Source: Brassica napus
Taxonomy: Eukaryota; Streptophyta; Magnoliopsida; Brassicales; Brassicaceae
DNA length: 64,000 nt
Reading direction: 5' to 3'
Assembly (NCBI RefSeq): GCF_020379485.1
Contig: NC_063439.1
Span: forward strand, 22,320,098-22,384,097
Shown here in pieces: positions 50,101-60,748 of the stretch (positions are counted from its first letter, which is position 1; each line of letters starts with the position of its first letter). The notes under the pieces were generated by a model that had not been told where the DNA came from, did not search any database, and saw only the letters and a program-made list of their open reading frames with translations. A program made the translations under genes and the position numbers.

Positions 50101-50808
50101 GTTTAGGAGACAGGGGGTGTGGTCAGACATTTCTTGGGCTAGGAACGAGGCTACAGCATGGGGGTAGGAGTCAATAGTGATGTTGTTAACGAGCAGTCTA
50201 TCTAGTTTTTTCGCTGTAGGGCTCTCCGGTTGGTTGTTCGTCCATGTATGACAAGGACCAAGATACCTCAAGTCAAATAACCCCGCTTGTAGCAAACAAT
50301 CCTGGAGTTGGTACATGGGATTATCTGTGAAGTTTACATCTGGGTTTGAGTGCTCAAAAGGGAATAGGATTTGGTTCAGGTCACCTCCCACCACCCAGTT
50401 TTTGTTTTCGAGATCAAGCGTGGAATGGGTAATGAGGAGTTCATTCCACAATTCCACTCTCTCGTCGCTTTGGTTGGAAGCATAGATAGCGGTGTAGTAG
50501 ATAGGAGCCTGGTTAGGGATAGATAGGACGCATGTGATGCACTGTCTAGACTGGACCAGAATATGAACATCTAGAGGGTATTTCCAAATAAGTACAATGC
50601 GCCCATCAGGGTCTGATTGATGGTTTGATAGGTACTTCCAGCCAGGGCATATTTTAGATAAGATAGGGTTTAAGAAGGGTTCTTTAATATGAGTTTCTAA
50701 TAGGGCACCAAAAAAGGGGTTTTGACTACTAATCCAATTTACAAAAGGTGGATGCTTGCTCGGGTCATTTAGACCTCGAACATTCCAAAAAAAGAGCTTG
50801 ACACTCAT
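47161..50808 (-). CDS. LINE ORF2: endonuclease and reverse transcriptase
   Basis: 1215 aa, uninterrupted. The N-terminal APE-type endonuclease shows WNVRGLND, the catalytic Glu in LLETHIKEP, GGDLNQI and the SDHTPC motif. The reverse transcriptase follows with FRPISCLNTVYKVISRLL, the PSQTAFVKGR block, LRQGDPLSPYLF and the active-site FADDLLIF (about residue 698). The C-terminal zf-RVT region has FHAWLVVQNRIPTRDRL and CLLCNQTDESRDHLYWDC. No RNase H domain is evident. The enzyme nicks target DNA and copies the element RNA in place. The ATG overlaps the ORF1 stop. Confidence 0.95.
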   Translation of the reverse strand: MSVKLFFWNVRGLNDPSKHPPFVNWISSQNPFFGALLETHIKEPFLNPILSKICPGWKYLSNHQSDPDGRIVLIWKYPLDVHILVQSRQCITCVLSIPNQAPIYYTAIYASNQSDERVELWNELLITHSTLDLENKNWVVGGDLNQILFPFEHSNPDVNFTDNPMYQLQDCLLQAGLFDLRYLGPCHTWTNNQPESPTAKKLDRLLVNNITIDSYPHAVASFLAQEMSDHTPCLLNLALFLPRAGTFPYKFQNYLTKHPGFAQVINDAWIHAGSASQSLTQLCWKLKQIKSDLKRINKENYSKIQERVVETHSLLKNVQVQALNDPSPDTFQSERELHQKWNFLREIEELFFRQKSRINWLKEGDLNTAYFFRICQVRASYNAIRAFLTPAGAWLTDPFEMSSLAVSHFCSVLGPSFVNPVAPSTPEWFQSLLDFSISPVQASQMLRIPTGDEIRSMIFKLNPNKAPGPDGLTSGFFKAAWSTIGDEVITSITHFFYTGFLPSSANATILTLVPKFPGASEITEFRPISCLNTVYKVISRLLVKRLKPILPKLILPSQTAFVKGRLLLENTILASELINGYHKNKGSKKITIKVDIAKAFDTLSWNFLFSCLQGLGIPHQMLHWLHSCICTTSFMVGYNGTVNGYFKGTRGLRQGDPLSPYLFVIAMNCLSHMLNAAATNSKLRYHSNCKKVKLTHLSFADDLLIFIEGNIESVQCVLQVLKEFENRSGLAVSLQKTSFFASGMTEEEINTIQASTGMACGSLPFRYLGVPMNSRKLSLASCEPLLHQIKTRFSSWSTKTLSFSGRLMLIKTVIAGITTFWCSSFVLPKACVVKINSMCSAFLWKGNLDAHSTARVAWTTVCKPKEEGGLGVKDLLTWNKACCLRLIWLLFFRPDSVWVSWFKEVILKGSVSNYWTTNPSQKFSWLANKLLKLRSVAYPLIHIQIQNGEHGRFWIDNWSPFGKLQDYLEGGRSRLGIPLKATLASLYRNGTWQLPAARTENQLQVLTFITTINFNSQPDQYVWKINGKSSEKFSTGEVYQYLRGDVEEVNWAKVIWSPRSIPRQSFHAWLVVQNRIPTRDRLISWGLQVPSLCLLCNQTDESRDHLYWDCGYAFELWNRVAGRCGIVPQRSWDNSLNQMLSLSPVASTMRSLTLLGWQACFYWIWNERNNRLHANQFRSLDSLFSIIDHQIRNKIQSFRETNPRRSSQMMQRWFG

Positions 50809-52712
50809 AGGGAGGGAGAAAGAGGATCCTCAAGGCGAGGTCCTTTAGAATCAAAAGAAGAAAGTGTTTTTGAAAAGTTTAGATCAAGAGGGGGGGTAAG
50901 GGGAGGGTTAGGAAGTAAGGGGATGAGCGAATGGTTTAGGAGTAAGGGGGCAAATTGGTTAGAGGTTAACGGGAATGGGTTTAAAACAGATTCGGTGAAG
51001 GGGTTTGAAGAGGTGGTGGACGGAGGAGAGAAGGTAGGGGAGGATCTGGAGCGCTTAAGCGATGGTCTGGGTGCTTGGGTAGGTGAGGAAAAGGGGTTAG
51101 TGTTTACTAGGGAATTGGAAGGGAGAATAGGAAGAGTTGGAGCAAGGGAAGTGGATGAGGAAGGGGTTTGGAGAGATGGTAATGGGAGGTCAACCGGAGT
51201 TAAGGCTACAGAGCCTAAAGGGAGATCCTTAACAACAGGCAGGTATTTTTTGTGAAGTTTTCTAGAAGCCTTTGAAGGGGTAAAAGATGAATTGGGGTTT
51301 TTGGTATTTTGGGTGGTATTTTGGGTATTTTGTGGAGTTTTTTGGGAAGGCTTTGAGCGGGGTGTTTGTGGGAATTCTTTGGTTTTTTGAGTAGCAGTTT
51401 GCTCATTCGAAGGAGCTGTATCTTTGTCAGGGGGAGCTGGGAAGAAAGTGAGACAGTTTCGGATGATGTGACCGAGCTCGTGACAATGCGAGCAAGTAGG
51501 AGGAACCCATGGGTAGTGGACAGAAAGTTCCACAACTACCCCACTTTCCCTCTCAAACTCGACCACCTTAGGTAATGGTACAGTCAAATCCACTTCCACT
51601 TTGACATGACAAACTGTTAAGCTAACCAAGTTCCTTGTGAACTCATCAGTGTCTTTTGGTTCACCTACCAGTCCAGCCACCAAGCTTAGTCCTTCATCAT
51701 GACGGAGATCAAGAGGAACTCCTGTGATGTGGGCCCATATCTGGATGGCTTTCAGAGGGGGGGTTGACATGGAATGGGTAGAGTTCCACTGGGCAGTATG
51801 TAACATAGAGTCCCCCACGTACCAGATGTTCTTTTCTAGTATCTTCTGCCTGAGGTAATCACTCTGAATACGCACAATAACTGATCGGTTCAGTGGGTTA
51901 TTGTGGATCTCTAGTCTTTTACCTTTTCCCCACATGTAATTAAATACACTCTGTATCTGATTGAAAGGTGGGGACTTCCCATTGAAGTAGCAGATAATGA
52001 AGTCTTTATGAATATCTGCTCCTTTTTTGAAAACAGCATCAGGTATTACTACACGAGGCCTTCCAGTTGGAGAAACCGCAACAGGCGCAAGACGCTTCAA
52101 AGGCTTGTCTGCTGAGGCCCTGAGCTTTTCAATCAGAGTTTGGGTAGGGTTTAGAGAGTTCTCAGTAACGGGAGGGGTGGAAGATGGAGGGAGAGTTTGG
52201 TTGATAAGTAAGGGAGCCGGGGGTTGGGTTTCACTTTGGTTGGAAACAGTGTTGGTCTGGATGGAGGAGGCCGCTTTGTTGGTTTGAGTAGGTGAGGAGG
52301 GTTTGGACGGGAGTATCTGGTAGTGTTGTTGAAGGGTAGTTTCTGTAGGAAGGGTTTTGACTGTAGCAGTCTCAGATCTATTTTCTGTAACAGTGACAGA
52401 AGAAGATAAGGTTGGGTTACCTAGCTCTGTTTCCATTGCAATGGCACCAGTAGAGGTAGTTGATGGTAGCAGGTTCTCCGTAGAGGCCGCAGTAATGGTG
52501 GGGTTCATCAGCATCTTACGATGTCCCTTTCGAGAAGCACCAGCAAGAGCAGTTTTAGAGGTGGAATCAGTGAGGGAAGGGAATTCTACAGGGGAAAGAG
52601 GAGAGGATGGGTCAGGAGGGTCAGGGGGGAGGCCGGGAGGGGGTTCACCAGGCGCAAACGCCGAAGGATTCACACCGGAAGTGCGACCAGGCACATTCCA
52701 CACAGGTTGCAT
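50805..52712 (-). CDS. LINE ORF1: nucleic-acid-binding Gag-like protein
   Basis: 635 aa, starting MQPVWNVPG. A low-complexity Pro/Ser/Thr-rich N-terminus is followed by a DUF4283-type domain (FIICYFNGKSPPFNQIQ through WAHITGVPLDLR) and one CCHC zinc knuckle, CSHCHELGHIIRNC (about residues 406-419). The C-terminal third is again Ser/Pro-rich. Expected to coat the element RNA. It ends in TGA overlapping the ORF2 ATG by the pattern ATGA, suggesting coupled termination and reinitiation; this is inference. Confidence 0.92.
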   Translation of the reverse strand: MQPVWNVPGRTSGVNPSAFAPGEPPPGLPPDPPDPSSPLSPVEFPSLTDSTSKTALAGASRKGHRKMLMNPTITAASTENLLPSTTSTGAIAMETELGNPTLSSSVTVTENRSETATVKTLPTETTLQQHYQILPSKPSSPTQTNKAASSIQTNTVSNQSETQPPAPLLINQTLPPSSTPPVTENSLNPTQTLIEKLRASADKPLKRLAPVAVSPTGRPRVVIPDAVFKKGADIHKDFIICYFNGKSPPFNQIQSVFNYMWGKGKRLEIHNNPLNRSVIVRIQSDYLRQKILEKNIWYVGDSMLHTAQWNSTHSMSTPPLKAIQIWAHITGVPLDLRHDEGLSLVAGLVGEPKDTDEFTRNLVSLTVCHVKVEVDLTVPLPKVVEFERESGVVVELSVHYPWVPPTCSHCHELGHIIRNCLTFFPAPPDKDTAPSNEQTATQKTKEFPQTPRSKPSQKTPQNTQNTTQNTKNPNSSFTPSKASRKLHKKYLPVVKDLPLGSVALTPVDLPLPSLQTPSSSTSLAPTLPILPSNSLVNTNPFSSPTQAPRPSLKRSRSSPTFSPPSTTSSNPFTESVLNPFPLTSNQFAPLLLNHSLIPLLPNPPLTPPLDLNFSKTLSSFDSKGPRLEDPLSPSL

Positions 52713-52934
52713 TGGGAGTAGTGTCAGAGAGAGTTTGACAATTATATTCTTCTTACATATGTTTCAGCTAATAATCTTCTCCAGTTTACTTGTAAAAGTG
52801 CTTAACTAAATAAATAGGACATCTAACAAACTGATGCATAAAAATGTTTTATTCATTACGTTCATATAATAAGTTCATCAGTTTTACATCTAGATATTGA
52901 ACACACTTTATATTGATCCCTACAAAGGTTAAAG

Positions 52935-55198
52935 TTAAGGACAAAATCGATTCTGACCAGGTCCTCCAAAGAAGAAAACAGGCTCTGCCCTATACGTTTC
53001 CCGGTTAAGCTTTGTAGAATAACAATCATACTCATCAGAGTACTCGGATAGATACGGGGGATACTTAATCTGCAGGGAATAGTCTTTGATCCTAACGTTG
53101 GTGTGGAAACAAGCTTCGCCATAGAGGTAAGATGGCCATCTTCCACTTCCCATTGTAGTTTTTGTGTGTGGCTTCTTCCTCACGTTAGTGCTATACACTT
53201 CTCCACCCCACTGCACTGCGGTGGCGCTGTGTTTTAAGTATGTGAAGAGATTTCCCGGCCAGTACCCTATCACGTTGTCTCCGCAAGTCAACCACCAGTT
53301 TAGGGTGTTCGGATCCTGCAAACACGTACGGTTTTGTGATGAAAATGCATACAAAGAAGGCACAAAAGATTAATATTTCTCACAATATATAAAATAGAAA
53401 ATTTTACCAGGTACATGCTAACAGTGATGTGATATTGTTCACTCGAGGGAGTTGAAACGGGCTCTACGGCTGCACCCAGGGCGAATCTAGTTGTTGTTTG
53501 GACAAAACCGGAGCACAAGAGGTTGGTGCAGCCTGTTGTAGCGTATGAGTCTTTCTGCAACCCCAAAATGATTAATTAGAATTCTTTATGAAACTGTGAT
53601 TTGTGATGTACCATAGACTCCGTATATAGTCATGTAATGATGAAACTTACAGTCCAGTAGGTGAATAGGCGTGTGCGGGAATCTCCGAAAACGTGTGGAT
53701 TCACCTGAAAATTGTTTTATGGGGGTTACTTCTGACGCAAGCTATAGGCTTTCTAGGGATAGAAAAAACGTACCACCCAACCAGCTTCAATGGTCTCAAA
53801 TTTATCTGAGAGGCCAGCAAGCAGCCATATCTGAGAAGAACTGTAGTCGTTAAACTGGACTCCCGGAGGGTTCCAGACGTTTATATCAGATTGAGCACCA
53901 AGATAATTGTACCCTATAGCGATAAGGATCGCCTCCTGTATCATCAACATAGAAGAAGTATTTCTAACAATAATAAATAATAAAAAGGATAACTTCTTCA
54001 TTCAACACCTTTGACTTTACGTACCGATCGGTCCTTTGGGCGGGGTTGGCGTATTCTTTCAGCTGTTATATTGAAATTACCCTTGTGTTTAAGTGCGTTG
54101 TCGAGAAAGTCGTATCTGCGAGGAGTTTTTCTTCCAAAATGAGACGGTGAGGAGGCTCTCATTATGTCTTCTCTACTGACTCTACGAACAGGTACTGTCC
54201 CTTTGGGACAAGTTCCAGATTTGGACCAAATCTGAGAAGTGATTGGTTTAGAAGTACCGTTGTTTGGTATAGTGGTCTTCGTTGTACCAAACACCACACT
54301 TGGTTTCATCTGCATGCATATATGTAGAATGGGTAAAGACAAAGCGGTGCCTAGTCTATAGACACATGGGGTTTGAACCATCAGCATTGAGGAGTTCTCA
54401 AACAAATTCTTAACAATTTAAAACCGTAAAAAATAAAAACTCTTACGAAACTGTTTTTATAACTGTCATATAATCAATGGCTCTCACCAATATCATTAAA
54501 TAAATTAACACATTTGTCATTTTGTAACTGAATCGAATTGATCGATCTCTTTCTCCAAACAAACAACTTAAAAGCATTAAAATAAAATTTTCAATGATGG
54601 TGCTCAATCTTTTTAGATTTAAAGATGAACATGAATAAAAAAAAGAGAACATGCAAAATACTACACTATAGTATATGATAATTTGTACAATTTTTCGGTC
54701 AAAATTTTGTTTAATTTGAGAACATGCAAAATCTCCTCTCTTTATCTCTCTTTTGTGCGTGTTAACCATGCCTCTTGAAGATGTTCAAGAAAAAAAAAAC
54801 ATGCCTCTGGATAAAGAAATAACTTGTAATTTGTAAATAATTTCAGCATGAAAATGTTACAAAATGACATGCATCTTTAGAATTTGTTTACCTGAATTTT
54901 GTGGTTTCTTAAGGCGGGATGATCAAAGGCATGTTGTTTGTAGATATCTACACAATCTATAATGTCCCCATCTTCACTCTACAAATAGGTTATAATTGAC
55001 TTTGGGAACTCAGAAACCAAAAAAACTATGAATATTGAAATGTTATCTTTTGTCTTCAGATTCCATACATACCTTGATGGTCTTCAACGCTGGCTTATTA
55101 AGAGCCTTCAACTTCATATCTATATCTATAGAAGATTTACCGTAGGCTTCATTGTAAAGGCCACACAAAATCGCAAAGGTTAAGAATAATCTGACCAT
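52935..55198 (-). CDS. neprosin-domain secreted protein (DUF239/DUF4409)
   Basis: Predicted secreted protein of the neprosin family; the pitcher-plant member is a prolyl endopeptidase, most crucifer members are uncharacterised. Seven exons: 55198-55073, 54978-54892, 54309-54025, 53935-53774, 53704-53651, 53554-53408, 53315-52935; every junction GT-AG and phase 0; 413 aa. Signal peptide [20 protein letters not shown]. The activation-peptide region contains [18 protein letters not shown] and [15 protein letters not shown]. The neprosin domain includes [66 protein letters not shown] and a C-terminal [10 protein letters not shown]. Position matches At5g25950/At5g25960. Only one of that Arabidopsis pair is intact here. 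Confidence 0.93.
54767..54808 (+). repeat. direct-repeat-flanked poly(A) micro-insertion in neprosin intron 2
   Basis: CATGCCTCT at 54767-54775 and 54800-54808 flanks 24 bases: TGAAGATGTTCAAG plus ten A. The repeat is only 9 bp, so this is a weaker member of the set. It lies in the intron between 54892 and 54309. Confidence 0.5.
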
Positions 55199-55273
55199 GG
55201 CGACGTTGTCTTATTTTTCCTATGATGAAAGAAGTGATTCGTATAGCTTTGAACCTTCTTACTAATGATCGAT

Positions 55274-55282
55274 TTTATAAAA
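55274..55282 (-). promoter_or_regulatory. TATA box of the neprosin gene
   Basis: TTTTATAAA on the minus strand, about 76 bp upstream of the ATG. Confidence 0.5.
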
Positions 55283-55514
55283 CCAGATGGCTTTAATTTT
55301 TTCTACGGAAAAGTTTAAAAAGGTATTATGATAAACTTCAAAACGGAAATCTCACAGAGTGAATCTGTCAGATTAACCATATATGAAATTATGAATGCTT
55401 CAGTTTATTTTCTGAAAGTGTCTTTGTCCAAACATGAATGCTGAATGGATTCTCCATTGACTTTTTCTGCTAAAGATATATTTCTCAAGTCAAATCAAGT
55501 TTTTATAACATCAA

Positions 55515-56149
55515 CTAGAGTTTACCCCGCACATCGTGCGGATATATTTTTATTTTATAAATATTTAATTTTGATATTATTATATAAATTTAAATATACA
55601 ATCTATATCTTAGTGTTATATATTTTATAACTCTTTAATTTTATTGTTTAGGTTTTTTATTACTTTATTAATATAGGGATTTGTTTTATACATTTTACCT
55701 TTTTTATTACGTTTTCGAGTTTTCATAATTTGAAATAATAAAAAAAAATATTCTTCAACATATGATTTTTGAAAATATATAGCTGTAAAAATAAAATTTT
55801 AACATATGTTAATAACTTCATTTGTATAAAAAAATATGACATGATTAACAAATTTGAACCCGTTTTAATGGTAGATGATAATTTATTTAAATGAAAACAT
55901 TATATTACTTAATTACAAAATTAGTTAATGCAATATTTAATAAAATTATTTAAGAATTAAGTAGGATTTTGTTAGATTTTTCTCAACAGATTTTGTTATA
56001 ACTAAAAATAAAATTCAAATCTATTGTTAAAATTAATTTATTATTAATATTTTTATTAATTATTATGTCATATTATGTGAGTAATGAAATGGTCGTAATA
56101 GACTTCTAAATAGTAGATAAAAATGATACTTCTCTTTTAATAGTAAAGA
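55515..56149 (-). mobile_element. short non-autonomous Helitron
   Basis: On minus it starts TCTTTACTATTAAAAGAG and ends with hairpin arms TCCGCACGATGTGCGGGG, then TAAACTCTAG. A/T insertion site. No coding capacity. Confidence 0.82.
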
Positions 56150-56566
56150 TGGATTCGCTTTAAATGTGTTTGTTTTTTTACTAACACATTAAGCGTTAAT
56201 TCTTTCCTTTATCATCCAAGTTGACTATTTTTTTATAATTACAAGGTCATTGAATAAACGAATAAGTTACGGTTATCCATTATATTTGCTTAAAATTACC
56301 TTTGTTTTTTGCCAAAAAATTGATCAACTGAATAAAATAATTTCAAACTCGTGGGGATGAGTGAGAGGAGGAAGAAATCGAAGTTCAAATGACGTTGTCT
56401 GACAAAAAGAAACAAACCTTAACTTCATAATCTAAACCAACAGCCGTTTTAGAAATATAGAAAGGAGCCGTGCCAGCCTGCAAGCTTTGTACCCATATTA
56501 ACCATCCTAGCCGTCAACGCTTCGGGTCCAATGTGGTCAGAATGTCTTCCGTAGATGTATGTCAAT
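56150..56566. other. spacer
   Basis: Nothing recognised. Confidence 0.45.
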
Positions 56567-57990
56567 TTGCACACAGTATATCAACGGTTTAGTCCCCTGG
56601 TCTGGTGCATGCTAAACTACACCCATCCTCTATAGTATTTTAAGGGTTTTATTGACATTAAAACCAAGTTACGTTTCATTAAATAGTTTACAAAAGGTTT
56701 CAAAGTATAATAAAACATGAATATTAATAAATTATTGTTTTGAATAAAATATTTATATATTTTAAGATATTCATAATAAATACTTCTTCCATTCCTTGAG
56801 TGGAGGACGAAACTGCTAGATTCAAAGTTAGTATGCCATTGTGTACCACATGCAAAAAAATTACTCATCCGATTGATTGTTCTGCGAAGTAAAACCTTGC
56901 AACAAACTGAAGTTTGAAGTTTGCACAAAACAATCCGAATGTAAAAATAAAAGAATCAACTCAAAATATATCTTATAAAAAGAAATTATATTCACTACGA
57001 ACCCAACCATTAAGACATGGTCTAAGCTAACTATAAATGTACGTAAGGAGTAAAAAAACTTTCTCGGTTTAAAAAGGTTTTTGTATATATTTTAAAAAAC
57101 GTTCTGAAAAAAAAAACACGTGAGACCAAAGGGAGCGAGCAAGAAAGGTTGCATTGGAGTTTTTGTACATATTTTAAAAAATTCTTAAGTTTTGATTATA
57201 AATGCACTATTTTTTTGTCATTAACTAGTTCCCACAATTTTTAGACAATCAAAATCTAATAAACATAAATAATTTTTTGCACACAGTATATCAACGGTCT
57301 AGTCCCCTGGTCTGGTGCATGCTAAACTACACCCATCCTCTATAGTATTTTAAGGGTTTTATTGACATTAAAACCAAGTTACGTTTCATTAAATATTTTA
57401 CAAAAGGTTTCAAAGTATAATAAAACATGAATATTAATAAATTATTGTTTTGAATAAAATATTTATATATTTTAAGATATTCATAATAAATACTTCTTCC
57501 ATTCCCTGAATGGAGGACGAAACTGCTAGATTCAAAGTTAGTATGCCATTGTGTACCACATGCAAAAAAATTACTCATCTGATTGATTGTTCTGCGGTGT
57601 AAAACCTTGCAACAAACTAAACTTTGAAGTTTGCACAAAACAATCCGAATGTAAAAATAAAAGAATCAACTCAAAATATATCTTATAAAAAAAGAAATTA
57701 TATTCACTACGAACCCAACCATTAAGACATGGTCTAAGCTAACTACAAATGTACGTTAGGAGTAAAAAAAACTTTCTCGGTTTAAAAAGGTTTTTGTACA
57801 TATTTTCAAAAACGTTCTTGAAAAAAAAACACGTTCTGAGGCCAAAGGGAGAGCCAGCAGGAAAGGTTGCATTGGAGTTTTTGTACATATTTTAAAAAAT
57901 TCTTAAGTTTTGATTATAATTGCACTATTTTTTTGTCATTAACTAGTTCCCACAATTTTTAGACAATTGAAATTTAATAAACATAACTAA
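56567..57990. repeat. 710-bp tandem duplication
   Basis: Copy A (56567-57276) and copy B (57277 to about 57990) begin TTTGCACACAGTATATCAAC and keep the same order of sequence with few changes. Each contains the same 103-codon minus-strand frame (56617-56928 and 57327-57638). I see no protein family in it, and recent duplication alone explains its preservation. Confidence 0.92.
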
Positions 57991-58417
57991 TTTTCTCAAA
58001 ATTTATAATTTATCTTTTTTTGGGTCAAATTTATCATTATTATCTAATAAAAAAACATCAAAAATGTAAACAAATGTACAACTTTTGTTTTTAGAAAAAA
58101 ACACTGATCATTTTGAAGCAAATGGAGTAATAATTAGTTCATCAAAAGGATAGCCTTCTAAGTTTTTAGTAGTGGTCCAATCCTTCCAAACATCATAGAT
58201 GTCTCAGAGGTTGGTTGTAATAGGACGGCTTTGGAACCTAACCTTCTCTGACTCGTGGAGTCTTCACTTCCAACATGCCAAACTCAAATTTACCTATAAT
58301 GGTCACCGGTATCCGCCTTTTATAGCACGACTTCTCCATTCATCTCTCTCACAGAAGTTTAGGAGTTTTAACAGAAGCAGAATCATAACGCTTATTATTC
58401 AAACTTCTATTTCAGAG
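57991..58417. other. upstream region of the glycosyltransferase gene
   Basis: No separate gene. The frame open from 58199 into the coding region is probably 5' leader. An AAAGGATAGCC block and pyrimidine-rich stretches are present, but no clear TATA box. Confidence 0.45.
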
Positions 58418-59799
58418 ATGCTGAGCAGGGCTGTTCAGTTGGAAGAAGGTAAAGAACTTCTTGTTACCGGTGGCCGGACAGGGCTAAATAAGGCGTTCCC
58501 CATCAAACTGCTTCTTCTACTTGTATTTTTTCTAGCTTTTACAGTTGCCTTCATCATCATTACTGTATCCACAATCAAGTATTATGGAATCAACAGTGTG
58601 GAGTCACTTCTGGCTTCGTGCCTTGTGGTGCGGAACCAAATGTTTTGGATAAATGGATTAAACCTCCTCTAGCTCTCATGCATAATATGAGCGATGAAGA
58701 GCTTCTTTGGCTGGCCTCTTTCATGCCTCTGATGAAAGACTATCCGTTTACTAGGGTCCCGAAAATTGCGTTTATGTTCTTGACGTTGGGTCCCTTGCCG
58801 TTTGCACCGCTTTGGGAGAGGCTTCTCAAGGGTCATGAAAAGCATTACTCGGTGTACATCCATTCACAAGTATCTTCTTCGGTTGAGTTCCCAGCTTCCT
58901 CTGTATTCTACCGTCGGCAGATACCAAGTCAGGTATTAGCTTTAATATACTTTGCAAGATATTGTTTTGGTTGGTAAATAAACCTTTTCAAAAGTTGTTT
59001 GTATACTTAGTTAGGGGGTATAAACAATTTAATTACAATTTAATAAAAATACATATTACAAAAAAAAAAAATTGGAGTCGTATGTTTATGTAAACATGTG
59101 TCTATGCTCAGAACTAGCAAAATATGTCATGGTGATTGGATTAACTTCATCATTGTGCAGGTTGCAGAATGGGGAAGAATGACAATATGTGACGCAGAGA
59201 GGCGGCTTCTTGCAAATGCATTGCTAGATATCTCAAACGAATGGTTTGTTCTCCTCTCCGAGTCATGCATTCCCCTCTACAACTTTACTACTATCTACGG
59301 TTACATAAGCAAATCAAAGCATAGCTTTATGGGTTCATTTGATGATCCTAGTCCCTATGGCCGAGGCCGCTACGATGGCAATATGTCCCCTGAAGTTTCC
59401 ATAGAGCAATGGAGGAAAGGGTCTCAATGGTTTGAGGTTAACCGGGAGCTTGCAGTTTCAATTGTCAAAGATACCTTGTATTATCCTAAATTCAAAGAGT
59501 TCTGTACGCCAGCATGTTACGTGGACGAGCATTATTTCCCAACAATGTTGATGATTGAGAAACCAGCGGCATTGGCTAACCGCAGCTTGACTTGGGTAGA
59601 CTGGTCGAGAGGTGGTGCCCACCCGGCTACATTTGGAGAGCCAGACATCAATGAGGACTTCTTTGCAAAGATCATGAAAGGTGACAACTGCACTTACAAT
59701 GGAGAAAGCACATCCATGTGTTCACTCTTTGCTAGAAAGTTTTCTCCGAGTGCTTTGGAGCCTTTGATTCAGATTGCTCCTAAGATTCTGAGCTTTTGA
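58418..59799 (+). CDS. Core-2/I-branching glucosaminyltransferase-like protein, frameshifted
   Basis: Type II Golgi-type glycosyltransferase (Branch domain, GT14-like); substrate unknown in plants. Exons 58418-58932 and 59161-59799. N-terminus MLSRAVQLEEGKELL, transmembrane helix about residues 28-50 (LLLLLVFFLAFTVAF), then the luminal domain with KIAFMFLTLGPLPFAPLWE, EWGRMTICDAERRLLANALL, FVLLSESCIPLYNF and a C-terminal YFPTMLMIEKP...WVDWSRGG. The reading frame shifts at about 58612-58618: upstream frame ...SVESLLAS continues to a stop at 58670-58672, while the luminal domain (CGAEPNVLDKWIKPP) is in another frame. As written, only an 84-aa anchor peptide is made. Otherwise conserved, so either a young pseudogene or a sequence error. 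Synteny matches At5g25970. Confidence 0.88.
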
Positions 59800-60053
59800 G
59801 TAGTTATGTTTTCATGATTAAATATTTTAACATGAATTAGAATACTTTTCTCATTTATAAAAAAAAGAGTAAAATAACACATTTAAATCTTATCTGCTTT
59901 AGGCCTTCCAAATATTTGAACCGGCCACAAATAGTTTCCATTTTAAGTAACATTTACATCATGAGTTTATATTGGACTTTTCTTTGGTTTGCGCTTGGCA
60001 GCATGTGCGATGAATGTACCTCGACTATCAATCCATCATACTGTAGTATCTTA
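59800..60053. other. short spacer where Arabidopsis carries the TGG myrosinases
   Basis: Glycosyltransferase 3' flank only. No beta-thioglucosidase sequence seen. Confidence 0.6.
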
Positions 60054-60748
60054 GAGCACCATTATCGCGGTATTCAGCGATGGTCTCTTAGACAAAAAGT
60101 GATTAAAAAGAAAATAAGAAATAGAAAAGGAGGAAGAGACGTCGCTTGTTCAAGCTCCACAAGAGACGTTGCTTAGAGACAGGTGTCGACGAAATCATCA
60201 TCTCGTCTCTCTCTTTCTCTCTCGATTGATCACAGCTTCTCCGCGTCGTCTCCCTCCGAGCTTCTTCATAAGCTCGGCGCTGCCAAAGATGACAAGGTTT
60301 TAAAGGTTTTTCTGAAGTCTCATTCAATACACAGTTACAGTTACAGTTCCATCTCCTCTCCATTCTATTCTTCTACGGTAAGAACTCAGAGATTTGGAAT
60401 TTTTTATTTTAAACTTTGAAATCGACAACCTTTTTCTTGGCTTATTGAGTTATATATATGATTTGTCTTAAATACTGTGGAGAGATTTCAATTCTCCGAT
60501 CGAATTATCAAATGGGTATCCAAATTTCATTGGATCCTGAGTCTATTTCAACTTGTGTTCTTTGAATCTTTGATTAGATGATAAAGTCTTGAGCTTTACA
60601 ACGATTCACTTGTACCCCCCAGACTTTTAATTATGGGTTTATTATGTTCTATGTAAATCTCATTATGGGTTTGATTCTAATGTTTTCTTCTCTGTATTAT
60701 CCGCAGATCCAAACTCGGTGTCACAATATTGGATTAAGAAAAACAGCC

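Larger units (their letters stand above)
46879..52765 (-). mobile_element. full-length L1-type LINE
   Basis: A 13-bp target-site duplication AGCTAATAATCTT lies at 46866-46878 and 52766-52778. The minus strand has a 53-bp 5' leader, open ORF1 (52712-50805), ORF2 (50808-47161), a 3' UTR and a terminal A run. ORF1 and ORF2 overlap as ATGA. Both frames lack stops, so this is a young and possibly competent copy. It lies between the HSL3 remnant and the intact neprosin gene. Confidence 0.95.

Noticed and set aside
47422..52809. Plus-strand open frames across the LINE
   Set aside because: Antisense shadows of the LINE ORFs, without plant-gene features.
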